DNA of 64,000 bases. It comes from Neorhizobium sp. JUb45 (GTDB lineage: Bacteria; Pseudomonadota; Alphaproteobacteria; Rhizobiales; Rhizobiaceae). Of the stretch, positions 55,011-63,678 are shown piece after piece (the first letter of the stretch is position 1; every line of letters begins with the position of its first letter). The notes beneath the pieces were generated by a model, which worked only from the letters and a program-made list of their open reading frames with translations, ran no database searches and was not told the DNA's origin. The stretch covers positions 62,001 to 126,000 of the forward strand of contig NZ_SLYW01000003.1 in assembly GCF_004343585.1 (NCBI RefSeq), read 5' to 3'. Position numbers and translations under genes: made by a program.

Positions 55011-56044
55011 CAAACACCATTGCCAAAAAACGCCTGGGCTTTTTCACACGCCTTCTCGATGACGTGCCGGCCGGCGAACGCTATCGCCTCGCGGCTGAAC
55101 AGATCATCCATGCCGAAGAAAACGGTTTCGACAGCGCCTGGATTGCCCAACACCATTTTCACGCCGACGAAGGCGGCCTCCCCGCGCCCGCGGTTTTCCT
55201 CGCGCATGTGGCGGCTCGCACCTCCAGAATTCGCCTCGGTACCGGTGTCATCACGCTGCCGATGGAAAATGCCATTCGCGCCGCCGAAGACACCGCCGTG
55301 CTCGACCTTTTGTCGAACGGACGTCTCGAAGTTGGCTTCGGCACCGGCGGCACACGCGAATCCTTTGACGCTTTTGGCATCGATTCCGATCGGCGCGGCG
55401 AGGTTTATGCCGAAAATCTGGCGATCGTGCGCGATGCCTGGGCCGGCAAGGCCTTCAAGGCTGGCAACGTGCTTTATCCAGATGCCCCGCACCTGCTCGA
55501 CCGCGTCTGGCTGGCCACCTTCTCCGCCAATGGTGCCCGCCTGGCAGGCCTCAGCGGCGACGGACTGATGCTCTCGCGCACCCAGCCCCGCCCCGCCGAC
55601 AAGCCGGATGCGACACTGGACGAAATCCAGAACCCGATCATCGACGCCTATCTTTCAGGGCTGCCGGAAGGCCGTGCTCCCCGTATTCTCGGTTCGCGCA
55701 GCCTGTTCGTCGCCGACGACCGCAAGCGCGCGCTGGCCTTTGCCGAAACCGGCCTGCGTCGCGTTGCCGACCGTTTTGCGGCAGCAGGCCACCGTATTCC
55801 GGGCGAGACCGTCGAGGATCTCATTAAGGCGCTCGATAGCCATGTCGGCACGCCGGACGACGTGATCGCCTCGCTGAAGGCCGACACCGCGCTCGCCCGC
55901 TCCACCGACATCGTTTTCCAGGTCCATTCCATCGATCCGCCGCATGCGGAAATCCTCCGCTCGATAGAGCTGATCGCGGCCGAAGTCGCCCCCAAGCTCG
56001 GCTGGGATCGCTCTTCCGAACCCCGCCTTGTCGCTGCCCAGTAA
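55007..56044 (+). CDS. Luciferase-like FMN-dependent monooxygenase (KPN_01858 / YtmO-like)
   Basis: 345 residues of the single-component luciferase-like family: KKRLGFFTRLLDDVPAGERYRLAAEQIIHAEENGFDSAWIAQHHFHADEGGLPAPAVFLAHVAARTSRIRLGTGVITLPMENAIRAAEDTAVLDLLSNGRLEVGFGTGG. The AQHHF and GVITLPMENAIR segments are active-site conserved. Translationally coupled to the transporter ATPase, so it probably acts on the imported compound. No flavin reductase gene is nearby. Confidence 0.9.
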   Translation: MTNTIAKKRLGFFTRLLDDVPAGERYRLAAEQIIHAEENGFDSAWIAQHHFHADEGGLPAPAVFLAHVAARTSRIRLGTGVITLPMENAIRAAEDTAVLDLLSNGRLEVGFGTGGTRESFDAFGIDSDRRGEVYAENLAIVRDAWAGKAFKAGNVLYPDAPHLLDRVWLATFSANGARLAGLSGDGLMLSRTQPRPADKPDATLDEIQNPIIDAYLSGLPEGRAPRILGSRSLFVADDRKRALAFAETGLRRVADRFAAAGHRIPGETVEDLIKALDSHVGTPDDVIASLKADTALARSTDIVFQVHSIDPPHAEILRSIELIAAEVAPKLGWDRSSEPRLVAAQ

Positions 56045-56060
56045 CAGAGAAAAGACTGTC

Positions 56061-56657
56061 ATGACCGATACGATCGACATCATCGACCATCTGGTCGGCG
56101 TTACGCCGGATTCGAAGGCCGAAGGCCTGCGCGCCCGCCGCCCCATCACTCGCGAACATGCCCAGAAAAGCTGGCTTGCCTTGTTCGAGCCGGCCGATGT
56201 GAGCCAGGTCTCTCTTGCGGAGCGCTTTGCGGTTGCGACATTCGTCGCTCTTCTGCATGGGCAGACGGACATCGCCGACTTCTACGCAGGAAAACTGGCA
56301 AGCCTGGACAATGGCACCACGCTCCTCTCAACCGTCAAGGGACTGGCCGAGCTGAACGGCGCCAACGGCCCTTATGGCCATTATCCGGCAGGCCCGCTGA
56401 GCTCCGAAAACAAAGATGGCCCGGCTCTGAACATCACCCCTGCCGATCGTGATGTGCTTGGCGAGAAGCTGGCGGCGGCACTTTACCATGCGCACCTGCT
56501 GGTGTTCCGTCCGCGCGAGGCAAGCCCGGCCGCGTTGCAGGCACTGCTTTCCGCCGGCTGGAGCACGACCGGCATCGTCACGCTGTCGCAGCTCGTGTCC
56601 TTCCTTGCCTTCCAGATCCGCGTCGTCGCGGGCCTGAAGACGCTCGCCGCAGCCTGA
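56061..56657 (+). CDS. CMD-domain (AhpD-fold) protein, Avi_7170-like, lacking catalytic cysteines
   Basis: 198 residues. The helical core FAVATFVALLHGQTDIADFYAGKLA resembles a carboxymuconolactone-decarboxylase/AhpD domain, but there is no Cys anywhere in the protein, so it cannot be a classical CxxC peroxidase. From memory this fits the CMD family named after A. vitis Avi_7170. It directly precedes a CxxC-bearing AhpD-fold protein with which it may form a hetero-oligomer. The ATG at 56061 is better than one overlapping the previous gene. Confidence 0.8.
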   Translation: MTDTIDIIDHLVGVTPDSKAEGLRARRPITREHAQKSWLALFEPADVSQVSLAERFAVATFVALLHGQTDIADFYAGKLASLDNGTTLLSTVKGLAELNGANGPYGHYPAGPLSSENKDGPALNITPADRDVLGEKLAAALYHAHLLVFRPREASPAALQALLSAGWSTTGIVTLSQLVSFLAFQIRVVAGLKTLAAA

Positions 56658-56671
56658 CGGAGTTTCTTGAC

Positions 56672-57274
56672 ATGACCGATACCGTTATTGAACCAACCAT
56701 CGAAAATCCGCCCGTCGCCTTCACGCAGGAGCATATTGGCTGGACCGCGTGGCTACCGCCACTTACCGAAGACGAGCTGACCGACCGCCACTATGAAGCG
56801 CTGGTCGACAAGGCGCGCGCCAAGAACGGCTATTTCGCATTGCTGGTGCGCGATCCAGACATTCTGGAAGCGCGCACCAAGACCGACAACGACATCTTCT
56901 ACAACACCAAGGACGGCCTGCCGCGTGCCGAACGCGAACTGGCGGCCACCGCCGCCTCGCGCCTTAACGGCTGCATTCTGTGCGCGTCAGTGCATTCCCG
57001 TTTCGCCTCGCAATATTCGAAGCGCACCGAAGACGTTCAGAAACTTCTGGACGACGGCGTTTCAACAGATCTGGGCGAACGCTGGAACGCAATCGTTGCG
57101 GCCTCGGTCGCGCTCAGCGCCACCCCGCCTGCTTTCGGAAGCGAGCATGTGAAACGCCTGCGTGACGCAGGTCTTGCCGACGAGGAGATTTCCGACGTCG
57201 TTCACGGCGCCTCCTTCTTCAACTGGGCGAACCGCCTGATGCTTTCGCTCGGCGAGCCGACACCTGCCGCCTGA
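56672..57274 (+). CDS. Alkylhydroperoxidase (AhpD)-domain protein, Avi_7169-like
   Basis: 200 residues. The active-site pattern C101-xx-C104-xxx-H108 (LNGCILCASVHSRFAS) is that of AhpD peroxidases, preceded by PRAERELAATAASRL. The C-terminal half repeats an AhpD-like helix pair (DEEISDVVHGASFFNWANRL). GGAG precedes the ATG. Its partners (monooxygenase, cysteine-free CMD protein) suggest redox chemistry linked to the monooxygenase, for example removing peroxide or sulfenic intermediates; this is inference. Confidence 0.87.
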   Translation: MTDTVIEPTIENPPVAFTQEHIGWTAWLPPLTEDELTDRHYEALVDKARAKNGYFALLVRDPDILEARTKTDNDIFYNTKDGLPRAERELAATAASRLNGCILCASVHSRFASQYSKRTEDVQKLLDDGVSTDLGERWNAIVAASVALSATPPAFGSEHVKRLRDAGLADEEISDVVHGASFFNWANRLMLSLGEPTPAA

Positions 57275-57293
57275 CCGACCGAGGAAAACACCC

Positions 57294-58157
57294 ATGACGC
57301 ATCCCGTTCTTGGCGTGGATCACACCTATCTTCTGGTCCATGATCTCGATGCCAGCGCCGAACTCTATCGACGGCTCGGCTTCACGCTGTCTCCACGCGG
57401 GCTGCACAGCCCGCAAAAGGGAACGGCCAATTACACGATCATCTTCACCGATGATTATCTCGAACTGCTCGGGGTGGTGAGCGAAACCGAGTTCAACATC
57501 CCGCAGCGGCAAAGTCTGGCAAGCCACGGCGAAGGACTGCAGGCGATCGCCAACCGCACAGCAAGCGCGGATGCCGCCAAACCGGCGCTGGATGCACTTG
57601 GGCTCAAAACGGGCGATGTCAGCGCCTTTTCCCGCCCGCTCCCCTTGCCCGGTGGTGGCGAAGGCATAGCCAGTTTCCGGACACTGACCTTTGATCCGCA
57701 GGAAGTGCCGCTGGGGCATTTCTTCCTCTGCCAGCACGAAACCCGCGACATGGTGTGGCGACCTGAACTGCAGCAGCATGCCAATGGTGCGGTAGCACTT
57801 GGCGGCATCGTCGGTATCAGCGAGACACCACGAAAGACCGCAGAAACCTATGCGCGGTTCTATGCGGCAGGTGAGGTGAGCGAGGCAGAAGGTGGTTATC
57901 GCGTGATAACCGGCGAAAACTCGGCACCGCTTCTGTTCCTCGACAGGGCGGCTGCGCAGAAACTCTTTCCGGGCATCGATATTTCAGGCACGCCGGCCAA
58001 CGGTTTTGCCGGACTTCGCATCAAGGTCCGCGACCTCACGCGAACGAAGGACGTGCTCCTCAATCACGGTGTTCCGTTCGAGACGACACCGCGCGGCGGC
58101 ATTGCCGTGAAACCGCATGATGCCAGCGGCACGATCATAGAGTTTTCCGAAAACTAG
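57294..58157 (+). CDS. Glyoxalase-like (VOC) domain protein
   Basis: 287 residues: VLGVDHTYLLVHDLDASAELYRRLGFTLSPRGLHSPQKGTANYTIIFTDDYLELLGV is the Glyoxalase_3-type start, with a weaker second half (GLRIKVRDLTRTKDVLLNHGVPFET..GTIIEF). Asp9-His10 and Glu57 are possible metal ligands. GAGG before the ATG. Encoded in the monooxygenase operon; substrate unknown. Confidence 0.85.
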   Translation: MTHPVLGVDHTYLLVHDLDASAELYRRLGFTLSPRGLHSPQKGTANYTIIFTDDYLELLGVVSETEFNIPQRQSLASHGEGLQAIANRTASADAAKPALDALGLKTGDVSAFSRPLPLPGGGEGIASFRTLTFDPQEVPLGHFFLCQHETRDMVWRPELQQHANGAVALGGIVGISETPRKTAETYARFYAAGEVSEAEGGYRVITGENSAPLLFLDRAAAQKLFPGIDISGTPANGFAGLRIKVRDLTRTKDVLLNHGVPFETTPRGGIAVKPHDASGTIIEFSEN

Positions 58158-58220
58158 GGAGATAGCCACGGCGGTGACGGATGCGCTCGCCGGCGCGCCG
58201 TCACCGTTTGGCTGCATCGC

Positions 58221-59159
58221 ATGACATCCATACGCAAAAGAAAACACCCGCGTCACGAGGCCTGGTTCAGCGAACTATCTCTCGGCAATTCCAGCTGGAG
58301 TGGGCTCGCAGGACGTGAAGGGGACAAGCAGTCAGAAGACATCCTGCAAAAGGCATGGGATGCCGGTATCCGTTATTTCGATACCGCACCCTATTACGGC
58401 AGCGGTCTGTGCGAGCGTCGCCTCGGTCATGGTCTCGTCTGGCAACAGCGTGAAGATTATCTTCTCTCCACCAAGGTCGGCGTCAATCTCGACCCATTTT
58501 CGCGCAAGCCGGGCGTGACACGCCATTACCCGCATCATGCAGGTTTCACACCTGTTTGCGACTACAGTGCAGACGGCATCGCCGCGTCTTTCGAAACATC
58601 GCTGCACCGGCTTGGCATTCCGTCAGCCGACATCGCTTACATGCACGGACTTTCGATCTGTGACGGCGGCATGGAGGCGGCGCTTGAAACCGGCATGCCG
58701 GCATTGCTCGACCTGCGCGAAGATGGTCGTGTCAGGATGATGGGTGTCGGGGCCAACACGCCGGAAATCGCCATGGCATTTCTGGAGCGCTACGATATCG
58801 ATCTTCTGCTGTTTGCCGGCGGCTTTTCCTTGGCCGATCATGCAGGAGCAGAAGCCGTCATCTCGCTTTGCCAGGAGCGTGGCACGGGCGTGATCGCCGC
58901 CTCTCCTTTTGGCAGCGGCCGTTATTTCACGCCCGAAAACGAACCGTTTCGCCAGAAACTCCAGGCCCGATGCGCCGAGTTTGGCATATCGGAGAACGCC
59001 GCCGTCCTGCAGTTTGGAATGCGATACCCTTCCGTGCTGTCCGTTCTGTGGTCGACCAAGACGCTTGCCAAGGTGGAGCCGACAATAGAGGCAAGCCGGC
59101 AGCACATTCCGGACGGTTTCTGGGATGCACTCGTGCAGGATGGCATCATCAAGTTTTGA
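58221..59159 (+). CDS. Aldo/keto reductase
   Basis: 312 residues. The AKR catalytic residues are Asp (FDTAPYYGSGLCERRLG), Tyr of APYYG, Lys of LLSTKVG, and His in YMHGLS. C-terminal NADP-binding-like segment PSVLSVLWSTKTLAKVEPT. It resembles pyridoxal-4-dehydrogenase/fucose-dehydrogenase type AKRs. It could reduce or oxidise the aldehyde released by the monooxygenases. 63-bp gap from the VOC gene; weak ribosome site. Confidence 0.88.
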   Translation: MTSIRKRKHPRHEAWFSELSLGNSSWSGLAGREGDKQSEDILQKAWDAGIRYFDTAPYYGSGLCERRLGHGLVWQQREDYLLSTKVGVNLDPFSRKPGVTRHYPHHAGFTPVCDYSADGIAASFETSLHRLGIPSADIAYMHGLSICDGGMEAALETGMPALLDLREDGRVRMMGVGANTPEIAMAFLERYDIDLLLFAGGFSLADHAGAEAVISLCQERGTGVIAASPFGSGRYFTPENEPFRQKLQARCAEFGISENAAVLQFGMRYPSVLSVLWSTKTLAKVEPTIEASRQHIPDGFWDALVQDGIIKF

Positions 59160-59225
59160 GCATCATCATTGCGCCTATGTGATCAATTGCCCCTTTTGTA
59201 GAATTGTCCGCATCCGATCAGATCG

Positions 59226-59256
59226 AGACGGCAGCCTGCTTGACTGCCGTCTTGTT
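59226..59256 (+). terminator. Hairpin terminator between convergent operons
   Basis: AGACGGCAG / CTGCCGTCT form a 9-bp perfect stem with a 9-nt loop followed by TGTT. A second inverted pair (GTCTC..GAGAC, 59266-59294) lies just before the convergent binding-protein stop. Confidence 0.6.
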
Positions 59257-59301
59257 GGCGATTTTGTCTCTAGGAAAGCTTACTGTTTCCCGAGACGCGG
59301 C

Positions 59302-60243
59302 TCAGCTTTTAGGCAGGCCCGGAGGGTTAGTGCGTGACTCCGGCAAAGCTTCTTCCGCGAGCTGCCAGCGATCGAGAATTTTGGCATAAACACCATTCCT
59401 GATCAGATTGTTGGTCGCCAGCGTCAGCGCATCCGCAAGCCCTGATCCCTTGCGGGTGGCGATGGCGACATCCGAGCGCTCCGGCCAACCGGCCGATAGC
59501 GTGCCGACCCGTTTGATGCTCTTGTCGCGCGCGGCGATGTAGACCAGCTGCGCATGCGGCTGCACGATCACGTCGACACGCCCCGCCTGCAACGCAATCA
59601 CACGTGCTGCCTCGTCGTCATGATATTGCAGTTCGATCGGCTTCAGGCCGGCCGCAACATCTTCCTCACTCCATTTGAGCAGGATGCGCTCCTGATTGGT
59701 GCTGGCGCCAACGGTGATGCGCAGGCCGGCGGCATCCTTCGGCTCATTGATTTCTTTGATGGCGCTATCCGCTTTCACGAAAAAACCGTGCAGGCCTTGC
59801 CGATAGGTGGAGAAATCGAATTTTTCCTTGCGCAACTCGGTCACGCCGACATTGGAAATGACCGCATCATATTTGCCGGATGCAAGGCCGAGCGGCCAAT
59901 CTGCCCAGGCCACCGGCAGCAATTCCAGTTCGAGGCCAAGGCTGTCGGCAATGGCGAGCGCATAGTCCGGGTCTGCCCCGACGACCGTTTTTGCGTCCGT
60001 GGCATAGGTCGCAAGCGGCGGGCCGCCCGGCGAGACGGCGACCGTCAGCCTGCCCGGGTTGACGAACTTGAAATCGGCGGCAATCGCGGCGATCGCCGCC
60101 GGGTCTTTTTCCGCGCGCACCCGCCCGGCCTGGGTCGGCGAGAGATCGAAAATGTCGCCCGCGGCCAAGGCGCCATGGGCCAGAAGCGGCAGCGTGAGGA
60201 GGCCGGCGACAATCGCCCGGCCAATATTCCTGTGAAGCGTCAT
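59302..60243 (-). CDS. Family-3 amino-acid-type substrate-binding protein, paralogue 1
   Basis: 313 residues, signal peptide ending AHGALAAG. SBP_bac_3 features: VVGADPDYALAIADSLGLELELLPVAWADWPLGLASGKYDAVISNVGVTELRKEKFDFSTYRQGLHGFFV and GLRITVGASTNQERILLKWS. It ends SRTNPPGLPKS, almost identical to the next gene's end. Both serve the fused permease-ATPase downstream in coordinate (upstream in transcription). The pair resembles the Bacillus YtmJ/YtmK arrangement for sulfur amino acids. Confidence 0.9.
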   Translation of the reverse strand: MTLHRNIGRAIVAGLLTLPLLAHGALAAGDIFDLSPTQAGRVRAEKDPAAIAAIAADFKFVNPGRLTVAVSPGGPPLATYATDAKTVVGADPDYALAIADSLGLELELLPVAWADWPLGLASGKYDAVISNVGVTELRKEKFDFSTYRQGLHGFFVKADSAIKEINEPKDAAGLRITVGASTNQERILLKWSEEDVAAGLKPIELQYHDDEAARVIALQAGRVDVIVQPHAQLVYIAARDKSIKRVGTLSAGWPERSDVAIATRKGSGLADALTLATNNLIRNGVYAKILDRWQLAEEALPESRTNPPGLPKS

Positions 60244-60334
60244 GATTGTTCATCCGATTAAAGGATTGGGGCGCCGGCCGAAAGAGAGCCCGCACCCCGT
60301 CAGGCCGTGTCCCCCGACCCGGACATTGTCGGCA

Positions 60335-61273
60335 TCAGCTCTTGGGCAGACCCTGCGGGTTGGTGCGCGACTGCTTGATCGCTTCGGCCGACAGGTTCCA
60401 GCGGGCCAGAACCTTGGCGTAATTGCCATTCTCGATCTGGGCATTCAGCGCGGTGGTGATCGCCTCTGCAATGCCGCCATCCTTCTTGGTGGCGACGGCG
60501 ATTTCTGCGGTTTCCGGCCAGCCGCCGGAGAAGGTGCCGACCTGCCTCGTCTTCTGTTCCTGTGCCGCCTTGAAGGCCGAGGTGGCGTTCGGGCCGAGAT
60601 AGGCATCGGCGCGGCCGGACTGCAGCGCCACGTCGAGCACGGCCTCATCGTCGTAATACTGCACTTCGCTCGGAGCGAGGCCCTTGGCCTTGTTGGCTTC
60701 GATCCAGCGCAGCAGAATCTGTTCCTGGTTGGTGCCGGACGAGACGATCACCTTCAGGCCGGCGACATCTTCCGGCTTGGAAATGCTCTGAACCTTGCTG
60801 TTGAGCGGCACGTAAAAGCCGATCAGATCGGTGCGGTAGGTCGAGAAATCGAATTTCTGCTTGCGCTCCTCGGTAACGGTGATGTTGTGGATCGCCGCAT
60901 CGAAACGGCCCGAGGTGACGCCGAGCGGCCAGTCGGCCCAGGCGATCGGCACCAGTTCCAGCTCCAGCCCAAGACTGTCGGCAACCAGCTGGGCGATGTC
61001 CGGCTCGCTGCCGACCGGGGTCTTGTTGTCATCCGCATAAACCGCGAACGGCAGGCGACCGGGGATGGAGGCGACGGTCAGTTTTCCGGGCGTCACGAAT
61101 TTGAAATCGGCGGGGACCAGCTTGGCTGCGGCCTCGACCTTTTCGGCGCGGACGCGGTCTTTCTGTTCAGGAGAAAGATCGGGGCCTTGCGCATGTGCGG
61201 TCGTGGCAAGCGCCGCCGAAAGCGACAGGAGGCCGCCGGCGGCAATGCTGAGAAGTCGTGTTCTGTATGACAT
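60335..61273 (-). CDS. Family-3 amino-acid-type substrate-binding protein, paralogue 2
   Basis: 312 residues, signal peptide ending TTAHAQ. Homologous along its length to paralogue 1 (PVGSEPDIAQLVADSLGLELELVPIAWADWPLGVTSGRFDAAIHNITVTEERKQKFDFSTYR) with the same SRTNPQGLPKS tail. AGGAAACACTCAGG precedes the ATG. 24 bp after the permease-ATPase gene, 91 bp before paralogue 1. Confidence 0.9.
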   Translation of the reverse strand: MSYRTRLLSIAAGGLLSLSAALATTAHAQGPDLSPEQKDRVRAEKVEAAAKLVPADFKFVTPGKLTVASIPGRLPFAVYADDNKTPVGSEPDIAQLVADSLGLELELVPIAWADWPLGVTSGRFDAAIHNITVTEERKQKFDFSTYRTDLIGFYVPLNSKVQSISKPEDVAGLKVIVSSGTNQEQILLRWIEANKAKGLAPSEVQYYDDEAVLDVALQSGRADAYLGPNATSAFKAAQEQKTRQVGTFSGGWPETAEIAVATKKDGGIAEAITTALNAQIENGNYAKVLARWNLSAEAIKQSRTNPQGLPKS

Positions 61274-61297
61274 CCTGAGTGTTTCCTATTGTTTTGA

Positions 61298-63088
61298 TTA
61301 AAGGACTTTGGCGAGGAAGGCGGCCGTGCGCGGATGATCCGGCTGGCCAAAAACCTTGTCCGGCGTGCCGGTTTCAAGGATACGGCCCTGTTCCATGAAG
61401 ACGACCTGATCGGAGACTTCACGGGCAAAGCCGATTTCGTGGGTGACGATGACAAGCGTGGCACCGGAACGGGCGAGTTCCTTGATGACGTCGAGCACTT
61501 CGCCGACCAGTTCCGGGTCAAGCGCCGATGTCGGCTCGTCGAACAGCAGCACTTTTGGCTTGAGCGCGAGCGCGCGGGCGATGGCAACACGCTGCTGCTG
61601 GCCGCCCGACAGCTGACGCGGATAGGCATGAGCCTTGTCGGCCAACCCGACGCGGGCCAGCAGATCGAGCGCCTCAGTCTCCGCCTGCCGGCGCGGCAGG
61701 CCGCGCACCGTGACCGGCGCCTCGACGATGTTTTCCAGCGCCGTCAGGTGCGGGAAGAGATTGAAATTCTGGAACACCATGCCGACTTCGACGCGGCGTT
61801 TCAGGATGTCCTTCTCCTTCAGCTCATAAAGCGTTTCGCCATCCTGCCGGTAACCGATCAGCTCGCCATCGATGGCGATGAAACCTTCATCGACGCGTTC
61901 CAGATGGTTGATCGAGCGCAGCAGGGTGGATTTGCCCGAACCGGACTGGCCAAGAATGGTGGTGACGCTGCCGACAGGGATGCGCAAAGACACGTCGTCG
62001 AGCACTTTCAGCGGCCCAAAGCTTTTGGAAACGCCATGGATCGTCACCTCGCCGCCATTGGCATGCAGCGGGTTGCGGCCGACAGGTTTTGTTGCTGCCC
62101 GTACCACCGGTTCGTCGCTGGCCGTTACGGCAGCGCGTGCCGGGATGAAGCGGCGGGACAGCGCCGAAAAAATCGATGGCGGTGGGTTGCGCAGCGCACC
62201 GCGCGAATAATGCCGCTCGATATAATGCTGGATGATCGACAGGACTGTGAGGATCACCAGATACCAGACGGTGGCCACCATCAGCAGCGGAATGACTTCC
62301 AGATTGCGGCGGTAGATGATCTGGATCGTATAGAACAGTTCCGGCAAAGCGAGGATGTAGACCTGCGACGTGCCCTTGGCGAGGCCGATGATATCGTTGA
62401 AGGCGGTGGGCAGAATGGAGCGCATGGCCTGCGGCAGGATGATGCGCGATGCCTGCCGGTGGCGCGGCAGACCGAGCGCCGAGGCCGCCTCCAGTTGGCC
62501 CTGATCCACCGACAGAATGCCGCCGCGGATGATTTCCGATGCGAATGCCGCCTGATTGAGCGTGAGGCCGAGAACAGCGGCGGCAAACGGCGTGATCAGC
62601 TGCGTGGTGTTCCAGCTGATGAAGTTGATGCCGGTATAGGGCACGCCGACGGTGATCGTCTCGTAGAGATAACCGAGATTGTTGAGGATCAGCAGCAGCA
62701 CGATCAGCGGGATCGAGCGAAAGATCCAGATATAGGTCCATGACACGCCGGCCAGAAGCGGCGAGCGCGAGACACGCGCCAGCGCCAGCCCGGTGCCGAG
62801 CACGAAACCGAACAGGGCGCCCAGCGCCGTCAGCAGCAGCGTGCGGCCGAGGCCGACCAGAACCGGTTCGGCAAAAAACCACTCGGCAAACACGTCCCAG
62901 CCCCAGCGCGGATTGCCGAGAACGGAATGCACGGTTGCGGCGATGACCAGAAGCGCAAAAACGGTTCCAATCGTGCGGGCCGGATAACGGGCAGGCACAA
63001 CGCGGTAATGGGAATAATCGCCGCGTTTGACCGCCGCCTTGCGGTTTTCATCCACCGGGATGTCGTTGAAATCCGTCGTGATCGTCAT
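61298..63088 (-). CDS. Amino-acid ABC transporter, permease fused to ATPase
   Basis: 596 residues. Residues ~35-290 are a HisM/GlnP-type permease ([81 protein letters not shown]). After a linker, ~350-596 are a GlnQ/HisP-type ATPase (Walker [32 protein letters not shown]). The fusion makes one gene do the work of two. AAGGAAACCCACG before the ATG overlaps the stop of the GNAT gene, 11 bp away, so expression is coupled. Confidence 0.93.
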   Translation of the reverse strand: MTITTDFNDIPVDENRKAAVKRGDYSHYRVVPARYPARTIGTVFALLVIAATVHSVLGNPRWGWDVFAEWFFAEPVLVGLGRTLLLTALGALFGFVLGTGLALARVSRSPLLAGVSWTYIWIFRSIPLIVLLLILNNLGYLYETITVGVPYTGINFISWNTTQLITPFAAAVLGLTLNQAAFASEIIRGGILSVDQGQLEAASALGLPRHRQASRIILPQAMRSILPTAFNDIIGLAKGTSQVYILALPELFYTIQIIYRRNLEVIPLLMVATVWYLVILTVLSIIQHYIERHYSRGALRNPPPSIFSALSRRFIPARAAVTASDEPVVRAATKPVGRNPLHANGGEVTIHGVSKSFGPLKVLDDVSLRIPVGSVTTILGQSGSGKSTLLRSINHLERVDEGFIAIDGELIGYRQDGETLYELKEKDILKRRVEVGMVFQNFNLFPHLTALENIVEAPVTVRGLPRRQAETEALDLLARVGLADKAHAYPRQLSGGQQQRVAIARALALKPKVLLFDEPTSALDPELVGEVLDVIKELARSGATLVIVTHEIGFAREVSDQVVFMEQGRILETGTPDKVFGQPDHPRTAAFLAKVL

Positions 63089-63099
63089 CGTGGGTTTCC

Positions 63100-63639
63100 T
63101 TAAGCGCCGTGCAGGGCGGATACCCGGCCGGTCGGCGCGGCGGCAAAATTGCCGGCTGTCAGATGCTTTTCGAAAGGAAGCTGGCGAACTGTCTCGGGAT
63201 CGGCGGTGGTGTCGTAGAGCGCCGTGTAGCCATTGGTGAGATAGAGGCCGACCGCTTCCGGTTGGCGAAAGCCGGTCGTCAGGTAGATGCGGTTATAGCC
63301 TTGCCGAGCAGCCTGCTCTTCCAGTTCCACCAGCACGCGTTTGGCCAGCCCCTGGCGACGAAAACCGGAATGGGTCCAGACACGTTTGACCTCAGTCGTG
63401 CCCTCATCCTGGTGGCGCATGAAGGCACCACCGGCGATCGCCTGACCATCGCGCAGCAGCAGCACGAAATTACCGTGCGGTGGCGCAAAAACCTCCGGTC
63501 CGTAACGGTTCATCTCCTTGGTCGCGCCTTCGGCATGGAAGAACGTGCCGTAACGGCTGTCATATTCGAAGGTCAGTTCCTCGATCAGCGGCCGCGCCAG
63601 CGGATCGATCAGCGTCGTGTAATAAAAGCGATCACTCAC
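63100..63639 (-). CDS. GNAT N-acetyltransferase (SnaA-like position)
   Basis: About 179 residues. Acetyl-CoA loop: [21 protein letters not shown], followed by [30 protein letters not shown]. The start GTG at 63639 follows GGAG by 8 nt and yields [31 protein letters not shown]; an ATG at 63654 overlaps that ribosome site. Between an M20 deacylase and an amino-acid transporter it fits the role of Bacillus SnaA, which N-acetylates S-alkyl-cysteines before oxidation. Confidence 0.85.
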   Translation of the reverse strand: MSDRFYYTTLIDPLARPLIEELTFEYDSRYGTFFHAEGATKEMNRYGPEVFAPPHGNFVLLLRDGQAIAGGAFMRHQDEGTTEVKRVWTHSGFRRQGLAKRVLVELEEQAARQGYNRIYLTTGFRQPEAVGLYLTNGYTALYDTTADPETVRQLPFEKHLTAGNFAAAPTGRVSALHGA

Positions 63640-63678
63640 AGGTCGCACTCCCATGTTTCGAGCGATGGTTTCGGGCGC

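Noticed and set aside
61334-62743. 469-codon plus-strand open frame over the fused permease-ATPase
   Set aside because: Shadow of a strongly supported ABC gene; translation is R/D/Q-rich without motifs.
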